This document shows, piece after piece, positions 14,517-23,300 of a stretch of DNA of 25,738 nucleotides (positions are counted from its first letter, which is position 1; the number at the start of each line of letters is the position of its first letter). A model generated the notes under the pieces. It worked only from the letters and a program-made list of their open reading frames with translations. It made no database searches and had not been told where the DNA came from. The translations under genes and the position numbers were made by a program. Source of the DNA: a virus; IMG/VR virus record IMGVR_UViG_3300044681_000219, positions 1 to 25,738 of that record; one strand, written 5' to 3'.

Positions 14517-16249
14517 TGGCTACTAGTGCTACTCCGACATATAATTTTCCGTATCCTCTTGGAACAGAATCTTTGTCGAATCTAAACGAGAATATTCAAG
14601 CGCTTGCTGAGCGCATTGAAGAGACTTATACTATTCTTGATATTAACCTGTCTGGTGCTGCTCAACTTGTGCAGGCGGGTGACGCTCTTGTCGCTGGTGA
14701 TATTCAAGGTAACTGGCCTACATTCACTATCCGTAATGATGCTGTAACAACGGATAAGATTCTTAATCGTAATGTTACTGGTAATAAGATTGATGAGTAT
14801 ACGATTACGAATATTAATGTTGATGATGATGCTATTGAGACTCGTAATATTCTTGATCAGAATGTGACGACTGCGAAGATTGATGATCTTGGTGTAACGA
14901 CTGCTAAGATTGATGATCTTGCGGTTACTACTGGTAAGATTAATGATGCGGCTGTTACGACCGCTAAGTTGGATGTTGTTGATCTTCCTGATGGTTCTAC
15001 GGCTAATACGTATGCTGTTAGTGATACCACGAATAAGGTTGCTACTAATGCTTTTGTGAATAATGTGGCGGCTAACTTTGTTCTTGGTGCATTATCGGCT
15101 AATAGCGTTGTAGAGTTCATGATGGATGATGATAGTGTTGATACTCGTGCTATTGTTGATGGTGCGGTTACGTCGGCTAAGATTGCTGATGATACTATTG
15201 TTAATGATGATGTGAATGCGTCTGCTGGTATTGTGTATTCTAAGTTGGATCTTACGGATAGTATTGTTAATGCTGATGTTAATAGTGCTGCTGCGATTGC
15301 GGATACGAAGTTGGATACGATTAGTACGGCGGGTAAGGTTGCTAATAGTGCGACTACGGCTACTGCTGATGATGATCCTAGTACGATTATGCTTCGTAAT
15401 GCTGATCGTGCTACGACTATTGGTGGTCTTGATTTTGATGTTACGAATATTCCTACTGATCAGGCTGCGCGTGTTGTGTGGAGTGTTGAGGATGGTGGTC
15501 CAAAGTTTGGTGCTACTGGTGGTCTTCAGGTTCCTATTGGGCAGAAGAATATTATTTTTGTGAAGAATGATTCTGGTGTGCAGATTCTTAAGGGTCAGTC
15601 TGTGATGGCTGTTGGGGTGACTGGTGATCGTATTAGAGTTGCTAAAGCGGTTGCTGATGGTAGTGTTAATGCTCGTTATATGCTTGGTATTGCTGCTGAG
15701 AATATTGATGATGGTACTGAGGGTTTTCTTGTTACGAATGGTTATGTTCGTAATGTGAATACTAGTGCTTATGGTTTGGGTACTGTATTATTTTTTGATC
15801 CTAATACTGCTGGTGGGCTTACTACTGTTGAGCCGTCTGCTCCTAATCTTAATCTTCCTGTTGCTATTGTTAGTAAGGTTAATGCTGCTAGTGGTATTCT
15901 TTATGTTCGTATGAAGACTGGTGAGTATCTTAATGAGGTTCATGATGTTCAGATTACGAGTGCTAGTGATGGTGACTCGTTAGAATACGATTCTGGTACT
16001 GGTGTTTGGAAGAATGTGCCTTATGGTAATGTTCCTGTGGGTACTATTACTGCGTATGCTGGTGCTACTGCGCCTGATGGGTGGCTTCTTGCTAATGGTG
16101 ATGTTGTGCCTAATGGTAGTGGCACTGTGCAGTCTAAGACGTATGATTTTGCTGCGTTGTATGCTATTGTGGGTTCGCAGTATGGTACTGCTGGTACGAT
16201 TCCTACGTTTTCTAGTACGACTGGTATTTATATTATTAAGGCGGTCTAG
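14516..16249 (+). CDS. Repeat-bearing tail fibre with C-terminal collar domain
   Basis: A 577-residue fibre from ATG at 14516, with AAAGGAGGTG (14503-14512) just upstream. Residues 5-35 (TPTYNFPYPLGTESLSNLNE, then NIQALAERI) are a standard fibre N-terminus that attaches to the tail. Residues 76-155 hold eight imperfect 10-residue repeats of the type [AV]-V-T-T-x-K-I-x-x-x, which build a trimeric shaft. Further repeats follow to about 300. Residues 345-480 are beta-rich. Residues 505-577 (VPVGTITAYAGATAPDGWLL and after) are a second collar-type domain, with YDFAALYAIVGSQYGTAGT near the end. It would be a receptor-binding fibre. Confidence 0.8.
   Translation: MATSATPTYNFPYPLGTESLSNLNENIQALAERIEETYTILDINLSGAAQLVQAGDALVAGDIQGNWPTFTIRNDAVTTDKILNRNVTGNKIDEYTITNINVDDDAIETRNILDQNVTTAKIDDLGVTTAKIDDLAVTTGKINDAAVTTAKLDVVDLPDGSTANTYAVSDTTNKVATNAFVNNVAANFVLGALSANSVVEFMMDDDSVDTRAIVDGAVTSAKIADDTIVNDDVNASAGIVYSKLDLTDSIVNADVNSAAAIADTKLDTISTAGKVANSATTATADDDPSTIMLRNADRATTIGGLDFDVTNIPTDQAARVVWSVEDGGPKFGATGGLQVPIGQKNIIFVKNDSGVQILKGQSVMAVGVTGDRIRVAKAVADGSVNARYMLGIAAENIDDGTEGFLVTNGYVRNVNTSAYGLGTVLFFDPNTAGGLTTVEPSAPNLNLPVAIVSKVNAASGILYVRMKTGEYLNEVHDVQITSASDGDSLEYDSGTGVWKNVPYGNVPVGTITAYAGATAPDGWLLANGDVVPNGSGTVQSKTYDFAALYAIVGSQYGTAGTIPTFSSTTGIYIIKAV
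14741..14980 (+). repeat. 30-bp imperfect tandem repeats in the fibre shaft
   Basis: Eight 30-base units encode the 10-residue shaft motif. The clearest are 14864-14893 and 14894-14923, which encode VTTAKIDDLG and VTTAKIDDLA and match at most positions, with synonymous drift in others. Such units allow shaft length to change in steps of ten residues without loss of frame. Confidence 0.8.
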
Positions 16250-16251
16250 TT

Positions 16252-16740
16252 ATGAGTGTTCTTGGTCATGGTGTTGAGATTGTTCCTAGTGCTTTACAGC
16301 GGCCTACTACCCCAACAGAAGGAACGCTTATTTACCAATTAGATAATCATAAATCTTTTATTTATAATGGTTCTTCTTGGATTGAAATTAATGATTTAGA
16401 TAACACGGGCGCGGCGACCGACGGTTTAATTACCGCATTAACGGGTAAAATGAATACGGGCTCTTATATTAGCGCACATGGTGGTCTTGTATACGGTAAT
16501 ATGTATGCTGGAACAAGCGGCGCAGTTACTAAAAATATTGGAACTGTAACTCATAATTTTGGAACGGGTAATTATTCAATTAATTTAACTCCTTGGACTA
16601 CAAACGCCTATAATGATGGTTTTTCTGCAAATGCACAGTCTAGAACCTCTAATAGTTTTGCTATTATTATTAGTCGTGTAGGCGGCTCTGGTTGGGGAGA
16701 TACTGGTCTTTATTGTTCTTATTTTGCTTGGCGATGGTAA
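16252..16740 (+). CDS. Adhesin paralogue 1 with MSVLGHGVE head
   Basis: A 162-residue protein from ATG at 16252, two bases after the fibre stop. It opens with MSVLGHGVEI and then RPTTPTEGTLIYQLDN and a YNGSSWIEI strand, a head shared with the genes at 16756 and 17723. The distal part (about 70-162) is Gly/Asn/Ser/Thr-rich and ends with an aromatic cluster, LYCSYFAWRW. No match between its distal part and the other two is apparent. I infer a small adhesin or fibre-tip protein whose head docks on a common partner. Distal codons are more A-rich than in the upstream fibre. Family assignment is by resemblance only. Confidence 0.65.
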   Translation: MSVLGHGVEIVPSALQRPTTPTEGTLIYQLDNHKSFIYNGSSWIEINDLDNTGAATDGLITALTGKMNTGSYISAHGGLVYGNMYAGTSGAVTKNIGTVTHNFGTGNYSINLTPWTTNAYNDGFSANAQSRTSNSFAIIISRVGGSGWGDTGLYCSYFAWRW

Positions 16741-16755
16741 TAAGGGAGGTGTAGT

Positions 16756-17406
16756 GTGAGTGTTTTTGGTCATGGTGTAGAAGTTTGTACTAGCACTACT
16801 CGTCCTACTCCTACTGAGGGTAGTCTTATTTACGAGACTGATACTAATAAGTTAATGCTTTGGAATGGTACTAGTTGGGTAACTCCTATGACTAATCAGA
16901 GCGCTGGCGGGGATCTCAGTGGTACATATCCTTCTCCAACAATTAGCAGCGTTCCACACGCGGCTTTCCCATCGGGGACAATTGTTCAAATACAAACAAG
17001 AGTAACTAGCGCCTCTCAATCTTGGAATAGTTATGCTAATAATACTACTGATTGTTATTGTTATATTACTCCAAGGTTTAATGATTCTAAAATTTTTGCT
17101 ATTTGTACTGCTGCTGTGTTTCATGATACACAGGGTAGTGATACCGGTTATGGTGGCGGTATTTATAGTAATATTGGTGGTCAGATTTTTCCGGGTTCAA
17201 AAATCGCTCATGGTTATGATGGCGGCGGTGGTGGAGCAACTAATCTTGCCATTACACATCTTGCAAGCCCAAACTCAACAAGTAATCATTATTATCAGTT
17301 AACGCTTATGCCCTATAATAATAACTCTGGTACTAGGGTTTATCTTAATCGTAATTATCAGGGCACTGATTATTCTCGTATGACTTTGTTTGAGGTAAGG
17401 CCATGA
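16756..17406 (+). CDS. Adhesin paralogue 2 with MSVFGHGVE head
   Basis: A 216-residue protein from GTG at 16756, preceded by AAGGGAGG (16742-16749). It has the shared head (MSVFGHGVEV, then RPTPTEGSLIYETDTNKLML and SWV). This is followed by GGDLSGTYPSP (51-61), a motif seen in many fibre proteins. Residues 75-216 form a Gly/Asn/Tyr/Thr-rich beta region with several Cys (TDCYCYI). The end, YSRMTLFEVRP, is hydrophobic, like a packed C-terminal strand. It overlaps the chaperone-like gene by four bases (ATGA), which fits a fibre and its helper. I infer a receptor-binding or decoration role. Confidence 0.7.
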   Translation: MSVFGHGVEVCTSTTRPTPTEGSLIYETDTNKLMLWNGTSWVTPMTNQSAGGDLSGTYPSPTISSVPHAAFPSGTIVQIQTRVTSASQSWNSYANNTTDCYCYITPRFNDSKIFAICTAAVFHDTQGSDTGYGGGIYSNIGGQIFPGSKIAHGYDGGGGGATNLAITHLASPNSTSNHYYQLTLMPYNNNSGTRVYLNRNYQGTDYSRMTLFEVRP

Positions 17407-17711
17407 TTATTTCTGATTATATTGCTGCTATTATTTCTTTGCGTCCTGATGCTGATTTTACTTTGCATGATTCTAATAATTTAGATACTCTTGAGTGGAT
17501 TACTTGTGTTGATCCGCCTAGTATTGAAGAGATTATTTTAGAACAGAAGCGTTTGCAAAATGAAGCAGAATTATTTGATTATCAGATAAAACGTAGGTTT
17601 GAATATCCCAATATTGGTGATCAGTTAGATGCGCTTTATCATGCTGGTGTTTTTCCTACTGATATGGCAGAACAAATTAGACTAGTTAAAGAAAAGTATC
17701 CTAAACCGTAA
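17403..17711 (+). CDS. Probable tail fibre assembly chaperone (XkdW-like)
   Basis: A 102-residue protein from ATG at 17403 that overlaps the previous stop. The N-terminal half has SLRPDADFTLHDSNNLDTLE (12-31) followed by WIT and a helix IEEIILEQKRLQNEAE (41-56). The end carries RRFEYPNIGDQLDALYH (64-80), a signature common in small proteins just downstream of phage fibre genes. The layout resembles XkdW and related tail-assembly helpers. It sits between two paralogous adhesins, so it likely helps one or both to fold. Its length and composition are typical of such chaperones. Confidence 0.65.
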   Translation: MIISDYIAAIISLRPDADFTLHDSNNLDTLEWITCVDPPSIEEIILEQKRLQNEAELFDYQIKRRFEYPNIGDQLDALYHAGVFPTDMAEQIRLVKEKYPKP

Positions 17712-17722
17712 GGAGGTGTTGT

Positions 17723-18334
17723 ATGAGTGTACTAGGACACGGAGTAGAAATATGCACTACAGCAACACGCCCTGCTAGTGCGCCTAATGGGACTCTTATT
17801 TTTGATACTGATACTAGTCAGTTACTTGTTAGGGTTGGTGGTAGTTGGGTTAATCCTGTTAGTAATCATAATGTTGGCGGGGACCTTAGCGGTACCTACC
17901 CTAATCCAATACTTCCTAGTGGTTCTGTTTTACAGTTTTCTAATAGACAAGAAAATACATCAAGAAACGTTTCTGGTGGAACACCAATAGAATATACACA
18001 AATGACTCAAACATTAACAACAGGTGGCAATAGTCGTGTAGTAGTACAAGGTAAGTTTGCTTCAATGCAAGGAATGGGTAGCGTTACGGTTAGAAGTCAT
18101 TTTAATGTTACTTTAAATAATTCAACAGTTATTGGTGGCGGGGCATGCGAGTGGAATAATAATGGTTGGGAAGTTAAAGAAGTACCTATTTATGGCGTTA
18201 GTGGTGTTCTTCCAGCGGGCACTTATACTATGCGTATTAAAAATTGGTTAAGTAGTGGTAGTTATGTTCAATGGAATTGGCATAGTTATACTGAACAAAT
18301 AACTAGTGTTAGTTTTATGGAAATTAAGGCCTAA
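17723..18334 (+). CDS. Adhesin paralogue 3 with recoded MSVLGHGVE head
   Basis: A 203-residue protein from ATG at 17723 after AAGGAGG (17710-17716). The head is MSVLGHGVEI, then RPASAPNGTLIFDTDTSQLL and SWV, and it has GGDLSGTYPNP (52-62). The head's codons differ systematically from those of the first paralogue. The distal half (about 70-203) is unlike the others and has an A-rich base composition (29 A of 60 at 17941-18000). It contains strands such as GSVTVRSHFNVTLNN and a closing Trp-rich YVQWNWHSYTEQITSVSFME. This looks like a carbohydrate- or receptor-binding beta-sandwich, but that is inference. It is probably an exchanged tip module. Confidence 0.68.
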   Translation: MSVLGHGVEICTTATRPASAPNGTLIFDTDTSQLLVRVGGSWVNPVSNHNVGGDLSGTYPNPILPSGSVLQFSNRQENTSRNVSGGTPIEYTQMTQTLTTGGNSRVVVQGKFASMQGMGSVTVRSHFNVTLNNSTVIGGGACEWNNNGWEVKEVPIYGVSGVLPAGTYTMRIKNWLSSGSYVQWNWHSYTEQITSVSFMEIKA

Positions 18335-18348
18335 TAGGGAGGTGACTT

Positions 18349-18609
18349 ATGATTGATGATGCAACAACAAATTTTGGCTTCAAGCATCTAGAGGGATCCG
18401 ATGAAGCCGGATATAATAGTATTAATGAACTTGTTACGGATATTGATAATGAGTTGTATGATCGGGTCGCTGTTCCCGGTATGGTTATGATTTTTGATAC
18501 TGCGGGTAGTATTCCTACTGGGTGGACTAATCTTGGTCAGAATCCGGGTAACGCATTACCCGACCTTAGTGGTGATACGGTGTATACTTGGATTAAGAAG
18601 GATGCTTAA
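18349..18609 (+). CDS. Mini tail-collar protein
   Basis: An 86-residue protein from ATG at 18349 after GGGAGGTG (18337-18344). Residues 7-40 (TNFGFKHLEGSDEAGYNSIN, then ELVTDIDNELYDRV) look like a fibre-type anchoring N-terminus. Residues 41-60 (AVPGMVMIFDTAGSIPTGWT) are the start of a tail collar domain, comparable with VPVGTITAYAGATAPDGW in the 14516 fibre. The rest ends after NLGQNPGNALPDL without the full collar. It is therefore a minimal anchor-plus-collar protein, perhaps a cap or spike. It closes the adhesin cluster. Confidence 0.6.
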   Translation: MIDDATTNFGFKHLEGSDEAGYNSINELVTDIDNELYDRVAVPGMVMIFDTAGSIPTGWTNLGQNPGNALPDLSGDTVYTWIKKDA

Positions 18610-18611
18610 TA

Positions 18612-19394
18612 ATGGCTAGTATCCAAGATTATATTAGTGGTAGTGGCGCTGCCGCTATCGCTTATCGTAATGCGCTTAATCAGTCTAAAGATACTGTTAA
18701 TGCTCTATTCCGTTCTTATGGTTGGAATATGCCGGGTGCTAGTGGTTATAGCGTTGAGAGCGCTCAAGGCGCGTTTGATCCTAATAAGTTGTTTGATGTT
18801 AATACTGGTGGTCTTGATCTTGATAAGGTTAAGGCGATGGCGGGACAATTATCGTATGGTGGTAAGGGTGTTATGGCTGATATTGCTCGTGGTGGTGGCG
18901 CTGCTGAGGCGGATGTTGCGCTTGGATTGCGCGAAGCGGGCATTGCGCGGGGTGGCCTTGCCGAGCAGCGTAGGCGCCTTGTAGAGGCTCAGACGGGTAA
19001 AGAGATGACTGGTGCTAAGGAGCAGTTCCTTGCTGGCCTTGCTGGTGCTTATGCGCCTATTGGTACGGCTTATCAGGATGTGCTTGCTGAGAAGGTTGCG
19101 GCTGAGGCTGATACGGAAGGCAGTTCTGCTGAGGCTGACACTACACCTAATTATGCTGATACTACTGTGACGCCTCCTATTCCTGTTGCGCCTATTTTTC
19201 CAGCGACGGCTAATACGGCTGGTGGTGTTCTTCCGGGGCCTTCTCGCGGTAGTTATACTGTTAAGGGTACTCCTACTGGGGATGTGCCGAGGAATCCTAA
19301 GCCGGGACAGACGTTTAAGGGGCGTGGTGGTGTTAGTTGGGTTTATCGTGAGCGCGGACCTAAGGGTGCGGGCTGGTATAAGAAGGGGGCGTAG
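18612..19394 (+). CDS. Putative internal virion protein 1
   Basis: A 260-residue protein from ATG at 18612. The N-terminal two thirds are helical and Ala/Gly-rich, including LREAGIARGGLAEQRRRLVE (105-124) and LAGLAGAYAPIGTAYQDVLA. A Pro/Thr-rich linker (about 170-225) follows. The end is basic, GQTFKGRGGVSWVYRERGP then KGAGWYKKGA, and may bind DNA. The place between adhesins and a giant protein matches the internal core proteins of T7-like phages, so I infer an ejected or core-associated protein. No enzyme domain is visible. The family is not named with confidence. Confidence 0.6.
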   Translation: MASIQDYISGSGAAAIAYRNALNQSKDTVNALFRSYGWNMPGASGYSVESAQGAFDPNKLFDVNTGGLDLDKVKAMAGQLSYGGKGVMADIARGGGAAEADVALGLREAGIARGGLAEQRRRLVEAQTGKEMTGAKEQFLAGLAGAYAPIGTAYQDVLAEKVAAEADTEGSSAEADTTPNYADTTVTPPIPVAPIFPATANTAGGVLPGPSRGSYTVKGTPTGDVPRNPKPGQTFKGRGGVSWVYRERGPKGAGWYKKGA

Positions 19395-19397
19395 TTT

Positions 19398-20306
19398 ATG
19401 GCTAAGAAGGGTAGTAAAAAGAAGCCTGATCCTGATTGGTGGAAGAGTTTTGCTGGTGCTCCCTCGTTGAAGCAGTGGCGACAATTTCAGCGTCAGCAGA
19501 GGCAACAGTTTAATCCGCTGATTCGTTTTTATCAGCGCGAGGCGGGTAAGGATGTTGGGGCTGATCCTATTGTGGCGCGTATTGCTAGTATGATTGGTGC
19601 TGAGCCTACGGCTGAGGCTGTTAGTGGTAGGTTTGATACGGCTACTGATAAGATTAGGCAGTTGATTGCTTCTACTGATTTTGGTGCTGCTGGGCGTAGT
19701 GTTGGGCAGGCGGTTGAGGCTATTGGTGGTGCTCTTGGTGTTGAGGGTGCTGCTCAGATGGGTGAGGCTGCTGGTCGTGTTAGTGGTATTGGTGAGGGGC
19801 AGGATGTGTTTTCTCAGGCTATTACTGCGGGTGTTGCGGCTGATTATAAGCGTCTTGAGAAGGAAACTCTTAAGGAGCGTGCTGATCGTTTGATGCAGTT
19901 GGGTTTGTCTAAGGCTGAGGCTGAGAAGGCTGCTCGTGATGAGAAGAAGCAGGCGCGTTTGTCTTTGGCTGAGTTGCGTAGTCAGCGGCGTGGTTTGATG
20001 GCTCAGGATCCTTTTGAGCAGGCTATGAAGTTTATGCAGTTTGGTGAGGCTTTGCGTGGTTATCAGGGTTATGGTGCTGGTGGTTATGGTGCTGGTGGTT
20101 ATGGTGCTGCTTCAACTGATGCTACGGGAGATGGTGAAATTGTTGGTTCGACTGCTCCAGAGATTCTTAGGTGGCTACAGTCGCCTACTGGTGGCGGTTA
20201 TGGTGTTGTTGGTCGTGGTGGCCTTGGTTCTGAAGGTGCCGCTGCTCACGGTAGGCCGCCTCGCGGTTATCGTAGGCCCGCTGGTTCTAGAACCCCTAAT
20301 TATTAA
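19398..20306 (+). CDS. Putative internal virion protein 2
   Basis: A 302-residue protein from ATG at 19398 after AGAAGGGGG (19380-19388). The N-terminus is very basic (MAKKGSKKKPDPDWW). Then Gln/Arg-rich helices (QWRQFQRQQRQQFNPLIRFY, 26-45) lead to an Ala/Gly-rich core (95-150). A long charged helix (about 155-205) contains LSKAEAEKAARDEKKQARLS. The C-terminal third is Gly/Tyr-rich, including three GYGAG/GYGAA units (20067-20111). The amphipathic and low-complexity layout suits a protein of the inner core that is threaded through the tail. Location before the giant protein supports that. No family is recognised. Confidence 0.6.
   Translation: MAKKGSKKKPDPDWWKSFAGAPSLKQWRQFQRQQRQQFNPLIRFYQREAGKDVGADPIVARIASMIGAEPTAEAVSGRFDTATDKIRQLIASTDFGAAGRSVGQAVEAIGGALGVEGAAQMGEAAGRVSGIGEGQDVFSQAITAGVAADYKRLEKETLKERADRLMQLGLSKAEAEKAARDEKKQARLSLAELRSQRRGLMAQDPFEQAMKFMQFGEALRGYQGYGAGGYGAGGYGAASTDATGDGEIVGSTAPEILRWLQSPTGGGYGVVGRGGLGSEGAAAHGRPPRGYRRPAGSRTPNY
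20067..20111 (+). repeat. Three 15-bp tandem units (GYGAG)
   Basis: Three adjacent 15-base units, GGTTATGGTGCTGGT twice and a third ending GCT, encode GYGAG, GYGAG and GYGAA. The first two units are identical at the nucleotide level, which suggests recent duplication. The segment is a flexible, aromatic/glycine spacer in internal protein 2. Confidence 0.85.
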
Positions 20307-20321
20307 TAATGGAGGTGTGTA

Positions 20322-23300
20322 ATGGCTACGAGTAACAATATGACTCGTAATGCTCCTGCTCGCGCTACTATTCGTGGTAATAAATTAGTTCCTACTTATT
20401 CTGCTCCTCAGCAGATTAATAGGCCCAATGCTATTAGTATTGGTAAGAAACTTGTTAATGTTGCGGATGTTAAGCAGCCGAAGTATACGTTTGGCGAGGC
20501 TATGGGGCTTGCTAATTATGGTTATGCTGGTCTGTTTGGTCGTTCTAAGACTAAGAAGACTGTGGGTCTTCTTGGTGAGAATTGGCAGCAGGCGGTTGCT
20601 TTGTCGCGTTATCGGCGTAATCAGGCTATTCCAGAGTTTAAGTTATTTAAGGATACGCCTAAGGATGTGTTGCTTGATACTGCTGCTGCTACTCAACTTA
20701 TTCCGGGTAAGCCTCAGTATAATTCTCTTTTGCAATTATATACTGATTTTGCGGAGAAGTATGGCGCTGATGCGAGTGGTTTTGTTAAGCGTTATGGTGC
20801 TATGCCTTCTAAGGAAGGTAAGTATGGGGTTCTTTTTGATCTGAATAATCGTAAGATTCGTCGTGATGATATTCGTGGTACGTATCAGAATAATCTTGCT
20901 AAGACTATGATTAATGCTGGTAAGGCTATGAGTGCGGATGGTATGACGGATGAGGATAAGGCTATTGGCTTAGAGTTAATTGCTCTTGGTCAGGATGCGA
21001 AGTTGTCGTCTTCTAGGTCTAAGCCTAATAATGAGAAGATTAAGGTTCTTGAGGAGCAGTTAGGGATTCTTGAGGATCGTTATTCTCCGCAGGTTCAGGC
21101 GGCTGTTAGCGCGGCTAGTGGTACTGATGCTGCTGCTCCTTCGTATTCTAAGCAGGCTACTAGTGCTGCGCTTTCTCTGCTGGCTGGTCCGCTTGGTGGT
21201 ATTATTGGTAATACTACTGCTGGTAGTGATATGACTAATCGTGCGCTTGATTATATGAGTGGCTTGTCAGAGTCTAATATTATGAAGGGTAAAGAGGTTT
21301 GGTGGAAGGACTCGGAGAAGCCTGAGAATGCTTCTTGGGATTCTAAGGGTCTTGTTGGGTTGTATGTTAACTTTACTAAGGGTGTTGCTAGGTTTGGTCT
21401 TGGGTTGCCTGCTGGAGTGTTTGCTGTTGGTGGCGAGGCCCGGCTGGCGGCTGAGGAGTCTATTAAGGCGCCTAAGCAGGCTGCTGCTGGGCTGGTTAGT
21501 GCTAGTCTGGCTGTGGGTACTCTTGGTGTTATTGATCAGGATAAGGCTAAGAAGGCGATTGAGAGTGTTATTGGGCGCGAAGAGCGTGATTGGGGCGATG
21601 GCGTAGACTTCCAACTTGGCGATGCTATGTGGGCTGATTATGCTAAGCGGTATTATGATCCGTTTGCTTATGAAGTTGATGAGAATGGTAATTTTGTTCT
21701 TGATGAGCAGAATAAGCGTAAGTTTCAAGGTTTCTGGTCTGGTGTTACAAACCAAGATAATTATGATGCGCTTGGTAATGTGATTGCTGTTGATCCTGTT
21801 GCGTATACGCTTGATGCTCTTGATGTGGCTCCTATTGTTGGTTTTGCTGCTAAGTCTGCTAGTGTTGCTAGTATTGGTGCTCGTGTGCCGCGTTATGGTG
21901 GTAAGATGGGCATTACTCGGGCGGATATTGTTGCGCTTGAGCAGGCTGAGAAGCGTGCTGTGGCTGCTGGAGAGGCTGTTGAGGCTATTCCTAGTGTTGC
22001 GCGAGAGTCGGCTGAGAGTATTATTCAGAAGTTGGATGAGAGTCCAGAGTTGGTTGATGTGCTTGATGAGGATCAGATTCTTGAGGCTGGTCGTATTCTG
22101 GCTCCTGTTGAAGAGGCTAGGGCGGCAAAGTTTGAGTTGGATATGCTTCAGCGTAAAATTGATTCTGCTCCAAGCCCTCGTAATTTTAGAAAGATTCTTC
22201 GTGCCGCTATTAATGGTGATCCTGAGAGTGTACGCCGGTTTGATGAGTGGAAGGCTCAGGGTATGCAGTTTGATGGTATTCAGAATGCTTGGACTGTTCG
22301 TGCTAGTGCTTTGTTTGAGCCGCGTTCTAAGGTTCTTGATAAGCCGGAAAGTATGCTTGAGGCTTCTGATAAGGCTATTGTGCGGTTGCCTGCTAGTCCT
22401 ATTGTGCGCGGTCTTAAGGAAGGCTGGTACTGGGTTGGTCGTAAGACTGAGGCTGCGGCTGCTAAGAAGTTGGCGGAGCCTGAGACTGGTGCGCTTACTG
22501 CTACGCTTTTAAGTAAGTGGATTGATATGCCGCGTTTTGGTTATCGCTGGTCGTATACTAAGGCTATTCAGAATGAGGCTATTTATGATTGGGGCGATAA
22601 TGCGTCTGAGATGTATCGTCAGTCGCGTATTCTTCAGATTGAGGGTGCTGCTAATGTTAGTGCTCCGATGCGGCAGGCTATTGAGGCGGAGATTTTTGGT
22701 GGTACTGGTCTTGCTGGTCCTGCTAATGCTCCTCAGATTCAACGCGCAGCATTGAAGGATAAGTTGGCCTCTCTTGTAGACCCTAAGACAGGCCAAATTC
22801 CTAACTCGTTAAAGAATGATGAGGCTTTGTATCTTAAGAAGTTAGATGATCTTATGGATCGTGAGATTGCTAAGGTTGATACTGATCTTGCTGAGGCTGC
22901 GTTTGATGAGGTTTGGGAGTCTGGTCGTCAGGATCTTAAGGCTCGTATTGCGGATCCTGCTTATAAGGCGGGGGATGCAGAGTTGGATGCTGCTATGGAT
23001 TTGTATCGTCGTCTTATTCGTCAGGATGAGGCTATTAGGCATCGGCTTGTTCATGAGGATATGACGCCTACTGCGTTGGCTCATTTGAGGCAGTTGTATG
23101 CTGAGCCTATGAATGGTCTTAGGTTGACACCTGAGCACTTGTTTGGTAAGCGGGGACGTTTGAATAAGTATCGTGAGCGTGTTCTTCGTCCTAATAATGC
23201 GTTGGCTATGTATCTTACTCGTTTTGTTGATATTGATAATGCGGATGAAATTATTTCTGCTGCTCAGGCTGAGAATCGGGTCGGTACTGTGTTTGACGAG

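Noticed and set aside
16585-17124. Minus-strand frames within adhesins 1 and 2
   Set aside because: They are antisense to supported adhesin genes and carry no motif or ribosome site.
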